The notes under the pieces are model-generated. The model ran no database searches, was not told the DNA's origin, and worked only from the letters and a program-made list of their open reading frames with translations. From Commensalibacter papalotli (GTDB taxonomy: Bacteria > Pseudomonadota > Alphaproteobacteria > Acetobacterales > Acetobacteraceae): a stretch of 64,000 nt of DNA. Location: contig NZ_CAMXCI010000001.1 of assembly GCF_947179115.1 (NCBI RefSeq), positions 186,001 through 250,000 of the forward strand. Direction: 5' to 3'. The translations under genes and the position numbers were made by a program. Below, one piece after another: positions 8,094 through 16,605 of this stretch. Position 1 is the first letter of the stretch. Every line of letters begins with the position of its first letter.

Positions 8094-8759
8094 GTGGCCG
8101 AGTTATTACCACCATCTGCTGATGATTTAGAGCATCAAGCAAAGTTAGAGGCTGGGCGACTTCTCTTCGCCCAAGAATCCAAATTCTTTTTTGGTGCTCA
8201 ACGATTAAACCAATTAGAGCCAGCAACTTTACCCGAGGTTGCTTTCGCTGGCCGTTCAAATGTTGGAAAATCAACTTTAATTAATGCGATTACTGGACGT
8301 AAGATGCTGGCCAGAGCATCTTCTGAACCTGGGCGTACAAAACAGTTAAACTTCTTTAATATTGGTAATCAGCTCGTTTTTGTTGATATGCCAGGTTATG
8401 GTTACGCCAAAGCCTCAAAAGATGTTAAAAGTGACTGGCAAAAAATGATGTTTGCTTTTTTAAGAGGCAGACCGACTTTGTTACGGGTAATGTTGTTGCT
8501 AGATGCACGGATAGAGTTGAAACAAAGCGATCATAATATTATGGATTTATTAGATCGTGCTGCGGTTACTTTTCAAGTTGTTTTAACAAAAGCAGATCAG
8601 TTATCTGCAGCGCAATTAGATAAGAAACAAGGCGAAATCTTAGACGTCATTAAAGAACATACTGCGGCATATCCTTTTATTCGTGTGACCAGCAGTCAAA
8701 AAAATATTGGTATTGAGGATTTGCGTGCGGATTTAGCACGTTTAATTACTAAGAACTAA
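8094..8759 (+). CDS. engB: Ribosome biogenesis GTP-binding protein EngB (YsxC/YihA)
   Basis: EngB is a GTPase needed for assembly of the 50S ribosomal subunit. All G motifs are visible: G1 GRSNVGKST, G2 around PGRTKQ, G3 DMPGYG, G4 TKAD and G5 near TSSQ. A roughly 45-residue helical extension precedes the GTPase domain. The start is GTG, three bases after the yidC stop, so it is translated from the yidC transcript. Length is 221 residues, typical of the family. Confidence 0.96.
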   Translation: MAELLPPSADDLEHQAKLEAGRLLFAQESKFFFGAQRLNQLEPATLPEVAFAGRSNVGKSTLINAITGRKMLARASSEPGRTKQLNFFNIGNQLVFVDMPGYGYAKASKDVKSDWQKMMFAFLRGRPTLLRVMLLLDARIELKQSDHNIMDLLDRAAVTFQVVLTKADQLSAAQLDKKQGEILDVIKEHTAAYPFIRVTSSQKNIGIEDLRADLARLITKN

Positions 8760-8790
8760 GTTCTATTAGAACGATCAGGATTGTAAAGTT

Positions 8791-9720
8791 ATGACCAACC
8801 GAAAATCATTAGATTCTGTAAAAAAGGCTGCAAAAGAGGCTCACGAACAGGCCAGCGTTTTAGCAAGAGCTTTGCCTTATTTGCGACGATATACAGGGGA
8901 TACTATTGTTGTAAAATATGGTGGTCATGCAATGGTTGATAATGGCCTGTCCAACGCATTTGGAAATGATATTGCTTTGTTAAAACAAGTAGGCATCAAT
9001 CCAATTATCGTTCATGGAGGTGGTCCACAAATTAATGCTATGTTGGAACGCATGGACGTTGAAACAACATTTGTTGATGGGCTACGAGTGACAAATGCTG
9101 CAATTATTGATGTTATTGAAATGGTTTTGGCTGGCACAGTGAACAAACAAGTTGCAACTTTGATCAATCAAGCAGGGGCTTTGGCAGTTGGTATATCAGG
9201 AAAAGACGGTGGCTTAATTGAAGCACACAAGCTGGTTAAGCATGTTTGGGATGATTCATTAAAAAGAGAACGGGCTATTGATCTTGGATTAGTAGGGGAG
9301 CCTGTGCGTATTGATCCTAGAGTTTTATATGCGTTATCTGGTTCTGGCCTTATCCCTGTGGTGGCACCTATTGGGATGGATAAACAAGGACAGACCTATA
9401 ACATTAACGCTGACATTGCTGCCGGTGCTATTGCAGGTGCCGTGCGTGCATCTAGATTATTTATGCTGACGGATGTGCCTGGTGTTTTGGATAAAGATGG
9501 GAATTTAATCTCTGAGTTAACTGAGGAAGAAGCTAAAGAGGCGATTGCTACAGGTGTGATCACAGGGGGTATGATTCCAAAGATTGAAACATGTTTAGAA
9601 GCTGTGAAAACAGGTGCTCAGGCCGCCGTGATTATGGATGGGCGTGTTCCGCATGCCTGTTTATTAGAATTATTTACTGAGGGCGGGTCAGGCACTTTAA
9701 TTCGTGCTAATCGTTCATAA
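8791..9720 (+). CDS. argB: Acetylglutamate kinase
   Basis: ArgB phosphorylates N-acetylglutamate, the second step of arginine synthesis. The amino-acid-kinase fold shows the nucleotide-binding KYGGHAM near the start and GGGPQINAML for N-acetylglutamate. About 30 extra residues before the core (ending in LPYLRRYTGDTIVVKYGG) form the N-terminal helix found in hexameric, arginine-inhibited enzymes, so feedback inhibition by arginine is likely. Length is 309 residues. The engB-argB-dapD-dapE order recurs in alphaproteobacteria. argH of the same pathway lies at 31.9-33.3 kb. Confidence 0.96.
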   Translation: MTNRKSLDSVKKAAKEAHEQASVLARALPYLRRYTGDTIVVKYGGHAMVDNGLSNAFGNDIALLKQVGINPIIVHGGGPQINAMLERMDVETTFVDGLRVTNAAIIDVIEMVLAGTVNKQVATLINQAGALAVGISGKDGGLIEAHKLVKHVWDDSLKRERAIDLGLVGEPVRIDPRVLYALSGSGLIPVVAPIGMDKQGQTYNINADIAAGAIAGAVRASRLFMLTDVPGVLDKDGNLISELTEEEAKEAIATGVITGGMIPKIETCLEAVKTGAQAAVIMDGRVPHACLLELFTEGGSGTLIRANRS

Positions 9721-9759
9721 AATTATTTAAGTATTGATTTAAGAAAGAGGGAAATACAA

Positions 9760-10608
9760 ATGACTGATCATTCGATGTTACAAGCAGAAATTGAAAAATT
9801 ATGGGAAGATCGTACTAATATTTCCCCATCAACCTCTGGTTCAGCACGTGATGCTGTGGAAAAAGCATTATCAATGTTGGATGCAGGGGAACTACGCGTA
9901 GCAACTCCTGGTGTTAGTGGTTGGACGATTAATGAGTGGCTTAAAAAGGCTGTACTATTGTCTTTTCGTTTATATGATAATTATGGCATGAAAAGTGAGG
10001 CAGGCGTTCCTGCTTATGATAAAGTTGCATTAAAATTTGCAAATTGGAGTGATGCGGATTTTGCGACAGCAGGTTTCCGTGCAGTTCCTGGTTCTATTGT
10101 ACGCCGTTCAGCATTTATTGCACCAAATGTTATTTTAATGCCCAGTTTTGTCAATGTAGGTGCGTATGTTGACAGCGGTACTATGGTTGATACTTGGGTA
10201 ACTATTGGCAGCTGTGCGCAAATTGGTAAAAACTGTCATATCAGTGGTGGTGTTGGTATTGGAGGGGTTTTAGAACCTTTACAAGCAGCCCCAGTCATTA
10301 TTGAAGATGATTGTTTTATTGGCGCACGCTGTGAAGTTGCAGAAGGTGTGGTTGTAGAAAAAGGTAGTGTCTTGTCCATGGGTGTATTCTTGGGTGCATC
10401 TACCAAGATTATTGATCGTAATACAGGCGAAGTATTTATGGGACGTGTACCTGCATATTCTGTGGTTGTACCTGGCACATTGCCTCCTAAACAAGCCACC
10501 AGTGAACAAGGTAATCCATTGCCAGGATTGGCTTGTGCTGTGATTATTAAACGTGTTGATGAACGCACACGCTCTAAAACATCTATTAATGATTTATTAA
10601 GAAGCTAA
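9760..10608 (+). CDS. dapD: 2,3,4,5-tetrahydropyridine-2,6-dicarboxylate N-succinyltransferase
   Basis: DapD succinylates tetrahydrodipicolinate in the succinylase branch of diaminopimelate and lysine synthesis. An N-terminal helical domain (about residues 1-95) is followed by a left-handed beta-helix of hexapeptide repeats and a C-terminal strand region. The motifs RIVRRSAFIAPN-like (here SIVRRSAFIAPN) and GGVGIGGVLEPLQA are characteristic. ATG start after AAAGAGGGAAA. The next gene, dapE, acts two steps later in the same pathway, and lysA (29.4-30.8 kb) finishes it. Confidence 0.97.
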   Translation: MTDHSMLQAEIEKLWEDRTNISPSTSGSARDAVEKALSMLDAGELRVATPGVSGWTINEWLKKAVLLSFRLYDNYGMKSEAGVPAYDKVALKFANWSDADFATAGFRAVPGSIVRRSAFIAPNVILMPSFVNVGAYVDSGTMVDTWVTIGSCAQIGKNCHISGGVGIGGVLEPLQAAPVIIEDDCFIGARCEVAEGVVVEKGSVLSMGVFLGASTKIIDRNTGEVFMGRVPAYSVVVPGTLPPKQATSEQGNPLPGLACAVIIKRVDERTRSKTSINDLLRS

Positions 10609-10638
10609 TTTACAAAATATAGAAGGGGTGACTATTCA

Positions 10639-11775
10639 ATGAGCGATCCAGTTTCTCTGTTACAAGAGTTAATTCGTTGTCCATCGGTTACCCCACATGA
10701 TGCTGGTGCCCAAGATATTTTAAAGGCACGATTACAAAAAATAGGATTTGAAATCTTTGACCTTCCATTTGGCGAAGGCGAACATCGGATTTTGAATTTC
10801 TTTGCAAGGTTAGGCTCAGGCCATCCTCATTTTTGTTTTGCAGGTCATACAGACGTTGTGCCAGCTGGAAAGAATAATTGGGATAGTGATCCTTTCTCAG
10901 CAGAGCTTAAAGACGGTGTGATTTATGGCCGTGGGGCTTGTGATATGAAAGGTGGTATTGCTGCTTTTATATCGGCTGTTGAAAATTTCCTTGAGGGTCA
11001 TTCTGAATTTTCAGGATCTTTGAGCTTTCTTATCACTGGGGATGAAGAAGGTCCTGGCATTAACGGCACGGTAAAAGTCTTGGAATGGATGCAAAAGCAT
11101 AATCATATTCCGGATTTTTGCTTGGTTGGAGAGCCTACTTCTGCACAGGTTCTTGGAGATATTATTAAAATTGGCCGAAGAGGCAGTTTGAACGCGGTGA
11201 TTGAGGTCGAGGGCACTCAAGGGCATGTGGCTTATCCTCATTTGGCTGATAATCCTATTCATAAATTAATGACGATTTTGACCTCATTAACACAACCTGT
11301 GTTGGATAATGGGAACGAATGGTTTCAACCTTCATCTGTACAAGTAACCTCTATTGATGTTGGAAATGTGGTTACGAATTTAATTCCAGGTACTGCAACA
11401 GCTCGTATAAATATTCGCTTTAATAATTTACATAGTGGCACAGCCTTGAAAGGTTGGATTGCCACACAATGTCACCGTGTTGCAGAGTATTGTAAGATTG
11501 ATGTTGCCATTTCTGGTGAGGCATTTTTAACTGAGCCTGGTGAAGAAGTCAGGGCTCTTTGTGAAGCGATTCATCAAGTTAATCAGGTAAAACCACGTCT
11601 TGATACAGGTGGAGGTACTTCTGATGCACGTTTTATTTCTCAATATTGTGCTGTTGCAGAATTTGGTCTGGTCGGACAAACGATGCACAAAGTAAATGAG
11701 GAGGTTTCCATTCTGGATTTAAATCAGTTAACAACGATTTATCAAAATGTGATAGAAGCGTTATTTAAAGAATAA
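10639..11775 (+). CDS. dapE: Succinyl-diaminopimelate desuccinylase
   Basis: DapE is a di-zinc hydrolase that removes succinate from N-succinyl-LL-diaminopimelate, giving the precursor for peptidoglycan and lysine. Catalytic and metal residues are in place: His70 and Asp72 in AGHTDVVP, Asp102 in GACDMKGG, Glu136-Glu137 in GDEEGPG, and a C-terminal metal His in QTMHKVNE. The M20 lid domain sits between about residues 180 and 290. Length is 378 residues, standard. ATG start with AGAAGGGGTG upstream; it follows dapD by 30 bases. Confidence 0.96.
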   Translation: MSDPVSLLQELIRCPSVTPHDAGAQDILKARLQKIGFEIFDLPFGEGEHRILNFFARLGSGHPHFCFAGHTDVVPAGKNNWDSDPFSAELKDGVIYGRGACDMKGGIAAFISAVENFLEGHSEFSGSLSFLITGDEEGPGINGTVKVLEWMQKHNHIPDFCLVGEPTSAQVLGDIIKIGRRGSLNAVIEVEGTQGHVAYPHLADNPIHKLMTILTSLTQPVLDNGNEWFQPSSVQVTSIDVGNVVTNLIPGTATARINIRFNNLHSGTALKGWIATQCHRVAEYCKIDVAISGEAFLTEPGEEVRALCEAIHQVNQVKPRLDTGGGTSDARFISQYCAVAEFGLVGQTMHKVNEEVSILDLNQLTTIYQNVIEALFKE

Positions 11776-11805
11776 TCTGAGCTATAAACTATAAAGAGGG
11801 TAAAA

Positions 11806-12432
11806 GTGAAAAGTACTATTCGTGGAATGTTTATGTTAGGAAGAGGAAAGCGTGAGGGTATTCACGAATTTTCTAACAGCTCAGATTCTGTATTAAGTGC
11901 GTTAGCCCCATGGATCGCGTTGGCAGTTGTTGGAAATCTTTTACCACTTTTGATGATGAAATTCAAAGACACACATGCGGTTTATATCAGTGTATCTATT
12001 TTCCTAGTTAAAATTTGTTCGTTATTGATAACTGTTGCGATTATTCATGCTTTTGCTGTTTTGTGGAAACACGAAGATTATTGGAAACAAACGACTGTTG
12101 CCGTATTATGGTGTTTTTGGGTGCCAATTCTCGATTGTATTTTGTTTTTCATGATCGTTGGCTTATTATTTTCAGGTTCTCCTAATATTTTGATGGCTTT
12201 ACTTGGATTGGCCAGCATTTTATATTTGGCATATAGTCTTTGGTTAAATTGGTTTGTTATTAAGGTTGGCTTACAAACCACTGCGGCCAGATCTGCTGTG
12301 ATTGTTGTAACATTAATCACGGCAAGTATGGTTATTTATGGTATATTTATGATGCATAACTATCCATACATGATGCAAATGGCACATGATTTACAACAAC
12401 AAATGCAACATCAAGCTAAATCTGCTCAATAA
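11806..12432 (+). CDS. Polytopic membrane protein of unknown function
   Basis: I cannot assign this 208-residue protein to a named family. Four to five hydrophobic segments are visible (about residues 33-52, 60-84, 95-122, 125-150 and 160-182). A short basic N-terminus precedes them and a Met/Gln/His-rich tail follows. The arrangement recalls Yip1-type small membrane proteins, but I see no diagnostic motif. GTG start with AGAGGG upstream. It follows dapE by 30 bases and probably shares its transcript. Its 3' end overlaps the end of truA on the other strand by 17 bases. Confidence 0.6.
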   Translation: MKSTIRGMFMLGRGKREGIHEFSNSSDSVLSALAPWIALAVVGNLLPLLMMKFKDTHAVYISVSIFLVKICSLLITVAIIHAFAVLWKHEDYWKQTTVAVLWCFWVPILDCILFFMIVGLLFSGSPNILMALLGLASILYLAYSLWLNWFVIKVGLQTTAARSAVIVVTLITASMVIYGIFMMHNYPYMMQMAHDLQQQMQHQAKSAQ

Positions 12433-13198
12433 ATGGATCTGTTGGATAAATAACCTCGGTTAAAAATAATCCTGTCGCAGGGGCGTTGATTCCTGCGGCC
12501 TTGCGATCTTTGGCTTGTAAAATAGTGAATGCTTGCTCTTCTGGCCAATAGCCGTCACCAATCATTTTAAGGGTGCCAACCATATTCCTTACCTGATGGT
12601 GCAAGAAAGAGCGAGCTTCAGGTTCAAAGTATATATAATCATCTTTTTTATAAATATCGAAACGATCTAGTTTACGAATAGGTGAGTTTGCTTGGCAAGC
12701 TGTGGCACGAAAAGATGTAAAATCATGTTGTCCTAATAGATATTGTGCGGCTCGAACCATTTTGTCGACATCTAGTGGTTTACGTACATGCCAGACGTAA
12801 TTCGTATTCAGTGCAGGTCTGCTGAGACGATTAAGAATGACATAACGATATTTACGTTGGACAGCTGTAAACCTGGCACTCCATTGTAAATCGACTTGAC
12901 CAGCTTGTAAAATTGCAATGGCATGGGGTTTCATATAATGATTTAACCCATCGCATATTTTCTTTGCAGTCAAGGGAAGGTGCGCTGGAAAATCCAAATG
13001 GGCGACTTGTCCCATTGCATGCACACCAGAATCGGTGCGTCCCGCGGTAATAGAGTTGATCTTATATTGATGATTGCAGATTTTTTCCGCAGCTTCTTCC
13101 AAAACTTGCTGAATGGAAAGGCCTTTTTTTTGACGTTGCCAACCTACCAGTCCTGTGCCGTCATATTCAATTTTGACGGCCCATCTTTGAATATCCAT
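12416..13198 (-). CDS. truA: tRNA pseudouridine(38-40) synthase
   Basis: TruA makes pseudouridine at positions 38-40 in the anticodon arm of tRNAs. The catalytic Asp is in the motif ITAGRTDSGVHA (residue 56 counted from the ATG at 13198). The second half holds the HDFTSFRA and FLHHQVRNMVG motifs of the family. A TTG at 13204, directly after the fmt stop, would add two residues. Transcription order is def-fmt-truA, a common pairing of translation-linked genes. Confidence 0.96.
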   Translation of the reverse strand: MDIQRWAVKIEYDGTGLVGWQRQKKGLSIQQVLEEAAEKICNHQYKINSITAGRTDSGVHAMGQVAHLDFPAHLPLTAKKICDGLNHYMKPHAIAILQAGQVDLQWSARFTAVQRKYRYVILNRLSRPALNTNYVWHVRKPLDVDKMVRAAQYLLGQHDFTSFRATACQANSPIRKLDRFDIYKKDDYIYFEPEARSFLHHQVRNMVGTLKMIGDGYWPEEQAFTILQAKDRKAAGINAPATGLFLTEVIYPTDPFIEQI

Positions 13199-13204
13199 AA
13201 TCAA

Positions 13205-14140
13205 CTAGCCCAGTATAGCTTTAGAATTGATAGAATTACCCCTAAGGAAATCTTGTACGGACATGGCTTTTTTGCCAGCCAGTTGGACTTCTAAGAGTTC
13301 TATAGTGTGATGATCCCCACAAGTTACTAATAACGCATTAGAAGATACGAGAGTAGAACCTGGGGTGTTTGTGTTTTTTTCTGTGCTGATTGCAGCTTTG
13401 GTTATTTTCAGCAAGTTCCCATCAAGTACTGTAAAAGTTCCAGGCCAAGGCGTTAAAGCACGGATTTGTTGGTCTATTTCCTTGGCTGTTAAAGCCCAGT
13501 TAATTTTACCATCTTGTTTGTTGAGCTGACGAGCATATATTACCCCTTCTTCTGATTGTGGATGGGGGGATAAAGAGGGATTATCAGCAAGAGCGTTTAA
13601 AGTTTGAAGGATTAATTTTCCACCGAGTTGAGATAAATCATCATGCAATGATTGAGCGGTTGTTTGATGCGTAATAGGTAGAATTTCTTCCTTATAAACG
13701 TCTCCAGTATCTAATCCAACATCCATTTTCATGATGCTAACCCCAGTCTGGGTATCTCCAGCCCAGATAGAACTTTGAATAGGAGAGGCTCCACGCCAAC
13801 GTGGTAAAAGGCTGGCATGAATATTCAGGCAGCCTAACCTCGGTATATTAAGCATCTCAGAAGGAAGGATAAGGCCGTATGCAGCCACAATTGCTATATC
13901 AAGATCAAAAGAAGCAAAACGCTTAAATTCTTCGGGTTGATTTTTCAGTTTTGTAGGAGAATAAACTGAAATATTTAATTGCTCGGCTGCTTGTTGTACT
14001 GCGCAAGGGCGAATTTTACGTCCTCTACCAGCAGGGCGAGCAGGTTGGCAATAAACAGCAACAATCTCGTGTCCAGCTTGATGTAATGCTTGTAAAGCAG
14101 GAACCGCAAAATCAGGTGTCCCCATAAAGGCGATGCGCAT
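13205..14140 (-). CDS. fmt: Methionyl-tRNA formyltransferase
   Basis: Fmt formylates initiator Met-tRNA using 10-formyl-tetrahydrofolate. The catalytic residues of the family are present as Asn107, His109 and Asp144, within NIHASLLPRWRGASPIQ and DVGLDTGDV. The N-terminal Rossmann-like domain begins MRIAFMGTPDFAVP, and a C-terminal OB-like domain binds tRNA. Length is 311 residues. It lies 21 bases after def, the deformylase that later removes the same formyl group. Confidence 0.97.
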   Translation of the reverse strand: MRIAFMGTPDFAVPALQALHQAGHEIVAVYCQPARPAGRGRKIRPCAVQQAAEQLNISVYSPTKLKNQPEEFKRFASFDLDIAIVAAYGLILPSEMLNIPRLGCLNIHASLLPRWRGASPIQSSIWAGDTQTGVSIMKMDVGLDTGDVYKEEILPITHQTTAQSLHDDLSQLGGKLILQTLNALADNPSLSPHPQSEEGVIYARQLNKQDGKINWALTAKEIDQQIRALTPWPGTFTVLDGNLLKITKAAISTEKNTNTPGSTLVSSNALLVTCGDHHTIELLEVQLAGKKAMSVQDFLRGNSINSKAILG

Positions 14141-14161
14141 TTTGGCTTTCCTTGAATATAA

Positions 14162-14698
14162 TTAACGGCTTTTTCTTTGGTCTTTAATAATCTTACGCAT
14201 AATCATATTACGTTTTAACGAAGAAAGATGATCTATAAACAAGATACCATCAAGATGATCGGTTTCATGTTGAATACATCTGGCCAACAAATCGTCAGCT
14301 TGCATTTCTTGTTGTTTACCATCAAGATCCATATAGCGCAGCTTGATTTTCTCTGGACGAATAACTTCTGAAAACTGCTCGGGAACGGATAAGCATCCTT
14401 CTTTGGCTTCTGAACAGTCCTCTGATTCTTCGATAATCTCAGGGTTTAGGATAACATATTGTTCTTTCTCGTCACCTTCTTTGGCTAAATCCATAATAAA
14501 GAAACGTAAACCAATTCCTACCTGAGGTGCGGCCAAACCAATGCCTGGTGCATCATACATAGTATTAAACATGACAGGAACGATTTTTCTGACTTCTTCA
14601 AGGTCTTTTTCTTCAACTAGTCGTGCCTTTTTTCTTAAAAAAGGATCTGTTGCAACCAGAATAGGTAAAAGTTCTAAATTTTTTTCTTCAGTATTCAT
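14162..14698 (-). CDS. def: Peptide deformylase
   Basis: Peptide deformylase removes the formyl group from nascent proteins. All three signature motifs are seen: GIGLAAPQVG (residues 52-61), EGCLSVPE with metal ligand Cys102, and QHETDHLDG with His144, catalytic Glu145 and His148. Length is 178 residues. It is the first gene of the minus-strand def-fmt-truA unit and faces away from hsp20 across a 211-base gap. Confidence 0.97.
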   Translation of the reverse strand: MNTEEKNLELLPILVATDPFLRKKARLVEEKDLEEVRKIVPVMFNTMYDAPGIGLAAPQVGIGLRFFIMDLAKEGDEKEQYVILNPEIIEESEDCSEAKEGCLSVPEQFSEVIRPEKIKLRYMDLDGKQQEMQADDLLARCIQHETDHLDGILFIDHLSSLKRNMIMRKIIKDQRKSR

Positions 14699-14807
14699 GT
14701 TTAATTTTATGCCGTTATAAAAGGTGTTTGTTACGTTTTTATATATATAATACAGTTGATATTACAATATTTTGTCATGATGATAAATCATAATTTTATA
14801 AGATATG

Positions 14808-14837
14808 CTTGCATAACAACCTATTTTTCCCATATTA
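14808..14837 (+). promoter_or_regulatory. RpoH (sigma-32)-like promoter for hsp20
   Basis: CTTGCA (14808-14813) and CCCATATTA (14829-14837) are 15 bases apart, close to the heat-shock consensus of CTTGAA and CCCATnT. Transcription would begin near 14845 and give a leader of about 65 bases before hsp20. The rest of the gap (14699-14807) is AT-rich and must also hold the def promoter. Confidence 0.55.
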
Positions 14838-14878
14838 TATATTGAGGTAAGTGCCATAGTGGGCTTATCTGAATACAT

Positions 14879-14905
14879 GTCTCGCTCATAATTAAAGGAG
14901 GAGGC
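14879..14905 (+). promoter_or_regulatory. Possible RNA thermometer covering the hsp20 ribosome binding site
   Basis: GUCUCGCUC (14879-14887) can fold onto the Shine-Dalgarno GGAGGAGGC (14897-14905) around a nine-base A/U loop. Pairing is five base pairs, a two-by-two mismatch, then two base pairs. A weak, imperfect stem over the ribosome binding site is what RNA thermometers such as ROSE elements show in small heat-shock genes. A second bulged hairpin may form upstream (14846-14867). Judged by eye only. Confidence 0.45.
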
Positions 14906-14909
14906 TTTC

Positions 14910-15437
14910 ATGTCAGGAAGGCTTTTTACGTCGCCTATGTTCCTGGGATTTGATCATTTGGAACAAATTTTAGAACGTGCTGCTAAATCTACGTCTGATG
15001 GATATCCGCCATATAATATAGAACAAATTAATTCTTCTAGTTTGCGTATTACATTGGCTGTTGCTGGGTTTATGATGGAAGATCTGCAAATTACTCAAGA
15101 GGATAACCAGTTGGTTATTCGTGGAAGACAGTGCGAAGATAATACTCAAGAACGCGTTTTTTTGTACAGAGGGATCGCCGCAAGACAGTTTCAACGCGCC
15201 TTCGTATTGGCTGAAGGAATAGAAGTCGAGAGTGCTTGGTTGGATAATGGCCTTTTACATATCGATATTACTCGTCCTCAACCAGAAATGAAGGTAAGGC
15301 GTATTGAAATCACACAAAATACAGTTTCTCGTAAGAAAACCAATACCAAAGTTCCTGCTTACAAAGGGCATCTGGCTGAACCCCATCATACAGAACGCTC
15401 TGGTTTAGAGAGAAACATTCAAACGATCGAAAAATAG
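14910..15437 (+). CDS. Small heat shock protein, Hsp20 family
   Basis: This is an IbpA-like ATP-independent chaperone that binds unfolding proteins. The alpha-crystallin domain spans about residues 35-128. It starts at YPPYNIEQ, contains LRITLAVAGFMMEDLQI and the strand LVIRGRQ, and ends with the dimer-forming strands near LLHIDITRPQPEMKVRRIEI. An unusually long polar tail of about 45 residues follows, rich in Lys, Thr and His, making 175 residues against about 150 for typical IbpA. The start codon sits under a strong AAAGGAGGAGG that may be masked by RNA structure. A DUF1150 gene follows. Confidence 0.92.
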   Translation: MSGRLFTSPMFLGFDHLEQILERAAKSTSDGYPPYNIEQINSSSLRITLAVAGFMMEDLQITQEDNQLVIRGRQCEDNTQERVFLYRGIAARQFQRAFVLAEGIEVESAWLDNGLLHIDITRPQPEMKVRRIEITQNTVSRKKTNTKVPAYKGHLAEPHHTERSGLERNIQTIEK

Positions 15438-15494
15438 AGATAAAGCACAAGGTTTTATATTTTTTTGATGTCATTGATGGAAAGGGTCATAAAT

Positions 15495-15761
15495 ATGAAT
15501 GATCAAGATATAAATGATAAGGCTAAGTTAATCGCTGCTAAAGAAGATGAGAATGTTATCGATGTTCGTAATCTGACAGACGGGCAATTAAAAGCATTGG
15601 GTGTCAGCCAAATGGCATATGTAAAAATTGTTATGATTAATGGTGAACAAGTTTTTGCTATTCATGCGGCTGATGGAACCCCAATGGCAGTTGCAGATAA
15701 CGTAAAGACAGCGTTTGCAGCTATTGTTCAGCATGAAATGGTGCCTTCTTTTGTAAATTAA
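15495..15761 (+). CDS. DUF1150 family protein
   Basis: DUF1150 proteins are small alphaproteobacterial proteins of unknown function that are often encoded next to Hsp20 genes, as here. The core NLTDGQLKALGVSQMAYVKIV and the ending HAADGTPMAVADN followed by a helical tail are seen. I prefer the ATG at 15495, which has AAAGGG nine bases upstream and gives 88 residues; an ATG at 15465 would add ten residues without a ribosome binding site. It is probably cotranscribed with hsp20 and therefore heat-induced, which is an inference from position. Confidence 0.85.
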   Translation: MNDQDINDKAKLIAAKEDENVIDVRNLTDGQLKALGVSQMAYVKIVMINGEQVFAIHAADGTPMAVADNVKTAFAAIVQHEMVPSFVN

Positions 15762-15780
15762 ACACAAGGCAAATATTGTT

Positions 15781-15819
15781 AAAGCAAAAGGGAGGATATC
15801 AAATCCTCCCTTTTGCTTT
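15781..15819. terminator. Bidirectional terminator between the DUF1150 gene and hpf
   Basis: A perfect 17-bp inverted repeat (15781-15797 and 15803-15819) with a five-base loop. The A-rich and T-rich ends supply a U tract in both directions. It overlaps the hpf stop codon and serves both convergent genes. Confidence 0.9.
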
Positions 15820-16414
15820 AGTTGCTTATACCAGAATCAAGCCAGACGACTTGGCCATCTGTATGGCGATAAACAACATTGATACGGTCGTTTTCAGAAT
15901 TTTTAAACATTAGAACTGGACGTTCTGAAAGGTCAAGATGCATAATCGCTTCATATACAGTAAGGCTGTCAATCTCGGTAGCTCTTTCTGCAATGATACG
16001 TTCTTTGATTGCTTGTTCCAGTTGCTCTTGTTGTGTGTTTTCTTGCTCTTCTATTTCTTGGTCAGGGCGAATAACATATTGACGACCTTCAACAAATTTA
16101 TTGAAGGCAGCTTTTGTACCTCGACGTCCTAGTAAACGGCTTTTATAACGGCGTAAGCGTTTTGTAATATGCTCTATTGCATTGTCAAATGCAATTTGTA
16201 GTTCTGTAGCTGAACCCTCACTGCGAATAGAAAGACCACGAGATGCATGAGTATGAATTTGGCAGGTGTAAGAAGATGGTAATTTATTAAAAGTAACAGA
16301 AATATCATTAATATTATCAAAATATTTTTGTGTAGTTTTTTCTAACGTCTCTTCAACTTTTTGGCGAAACCAATCGGGTATTTCTATTTTTTTTCCATAA
16401 ATTGATATCTTCAT
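15818..16414 (-). CDS. hpf: Long-form ribosome hibernation promoting factor
   Basis: Long HPF dimerises 70S ribosomes into inactive 100S particles in stationary phase. The N-terminal S30AE domain (about residues 1-105) binds the 30S decoding region. A charged Glu/Gln-rich linker (about 115-150) leads to the C-terminal dimerisation domain with RPVLMFKNSENDRINVVYRHTDG. The 198-residue length and the C-terminal domain mark it as the long form. The adjacent 16415-16605 gap is AT-rich and I see nothing in it. Confidence 0.95.
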   Translation of the reverse strand: MKISIYGKKIEIPDWFRQKVEETLEKTTQKYFDNINDISVTFNKLPSSYTCQIHTHASRGLSIRSEGSATELQIAFDNAIEHITKRLRRYKSRLLGRRGTKAAFNKFVEGRQYVIRPDQEIEEQENTQQEQLEQAIKERIIAERATEIDSLTVYEAIMHLDLSERPVLMFKNSENDRINVVYRHTDGQVVWLDSGISN

Positions 16415-16605
16415 TAATACTCTCCATCTTTTTTTATAAATAGCGATGTATCTAATAGAATTAAGATAAATATCTTATATTTAGGTTACTCATGTCTTGA
16501 TCATTGTGCAACACTGATTTTTGTGTATGACGAAGATATTATCGATACTATATTATTTAATAGAATTCACAGAGATAAGAGAATAAACTATTGAGCTTCA
16601 AAAGA

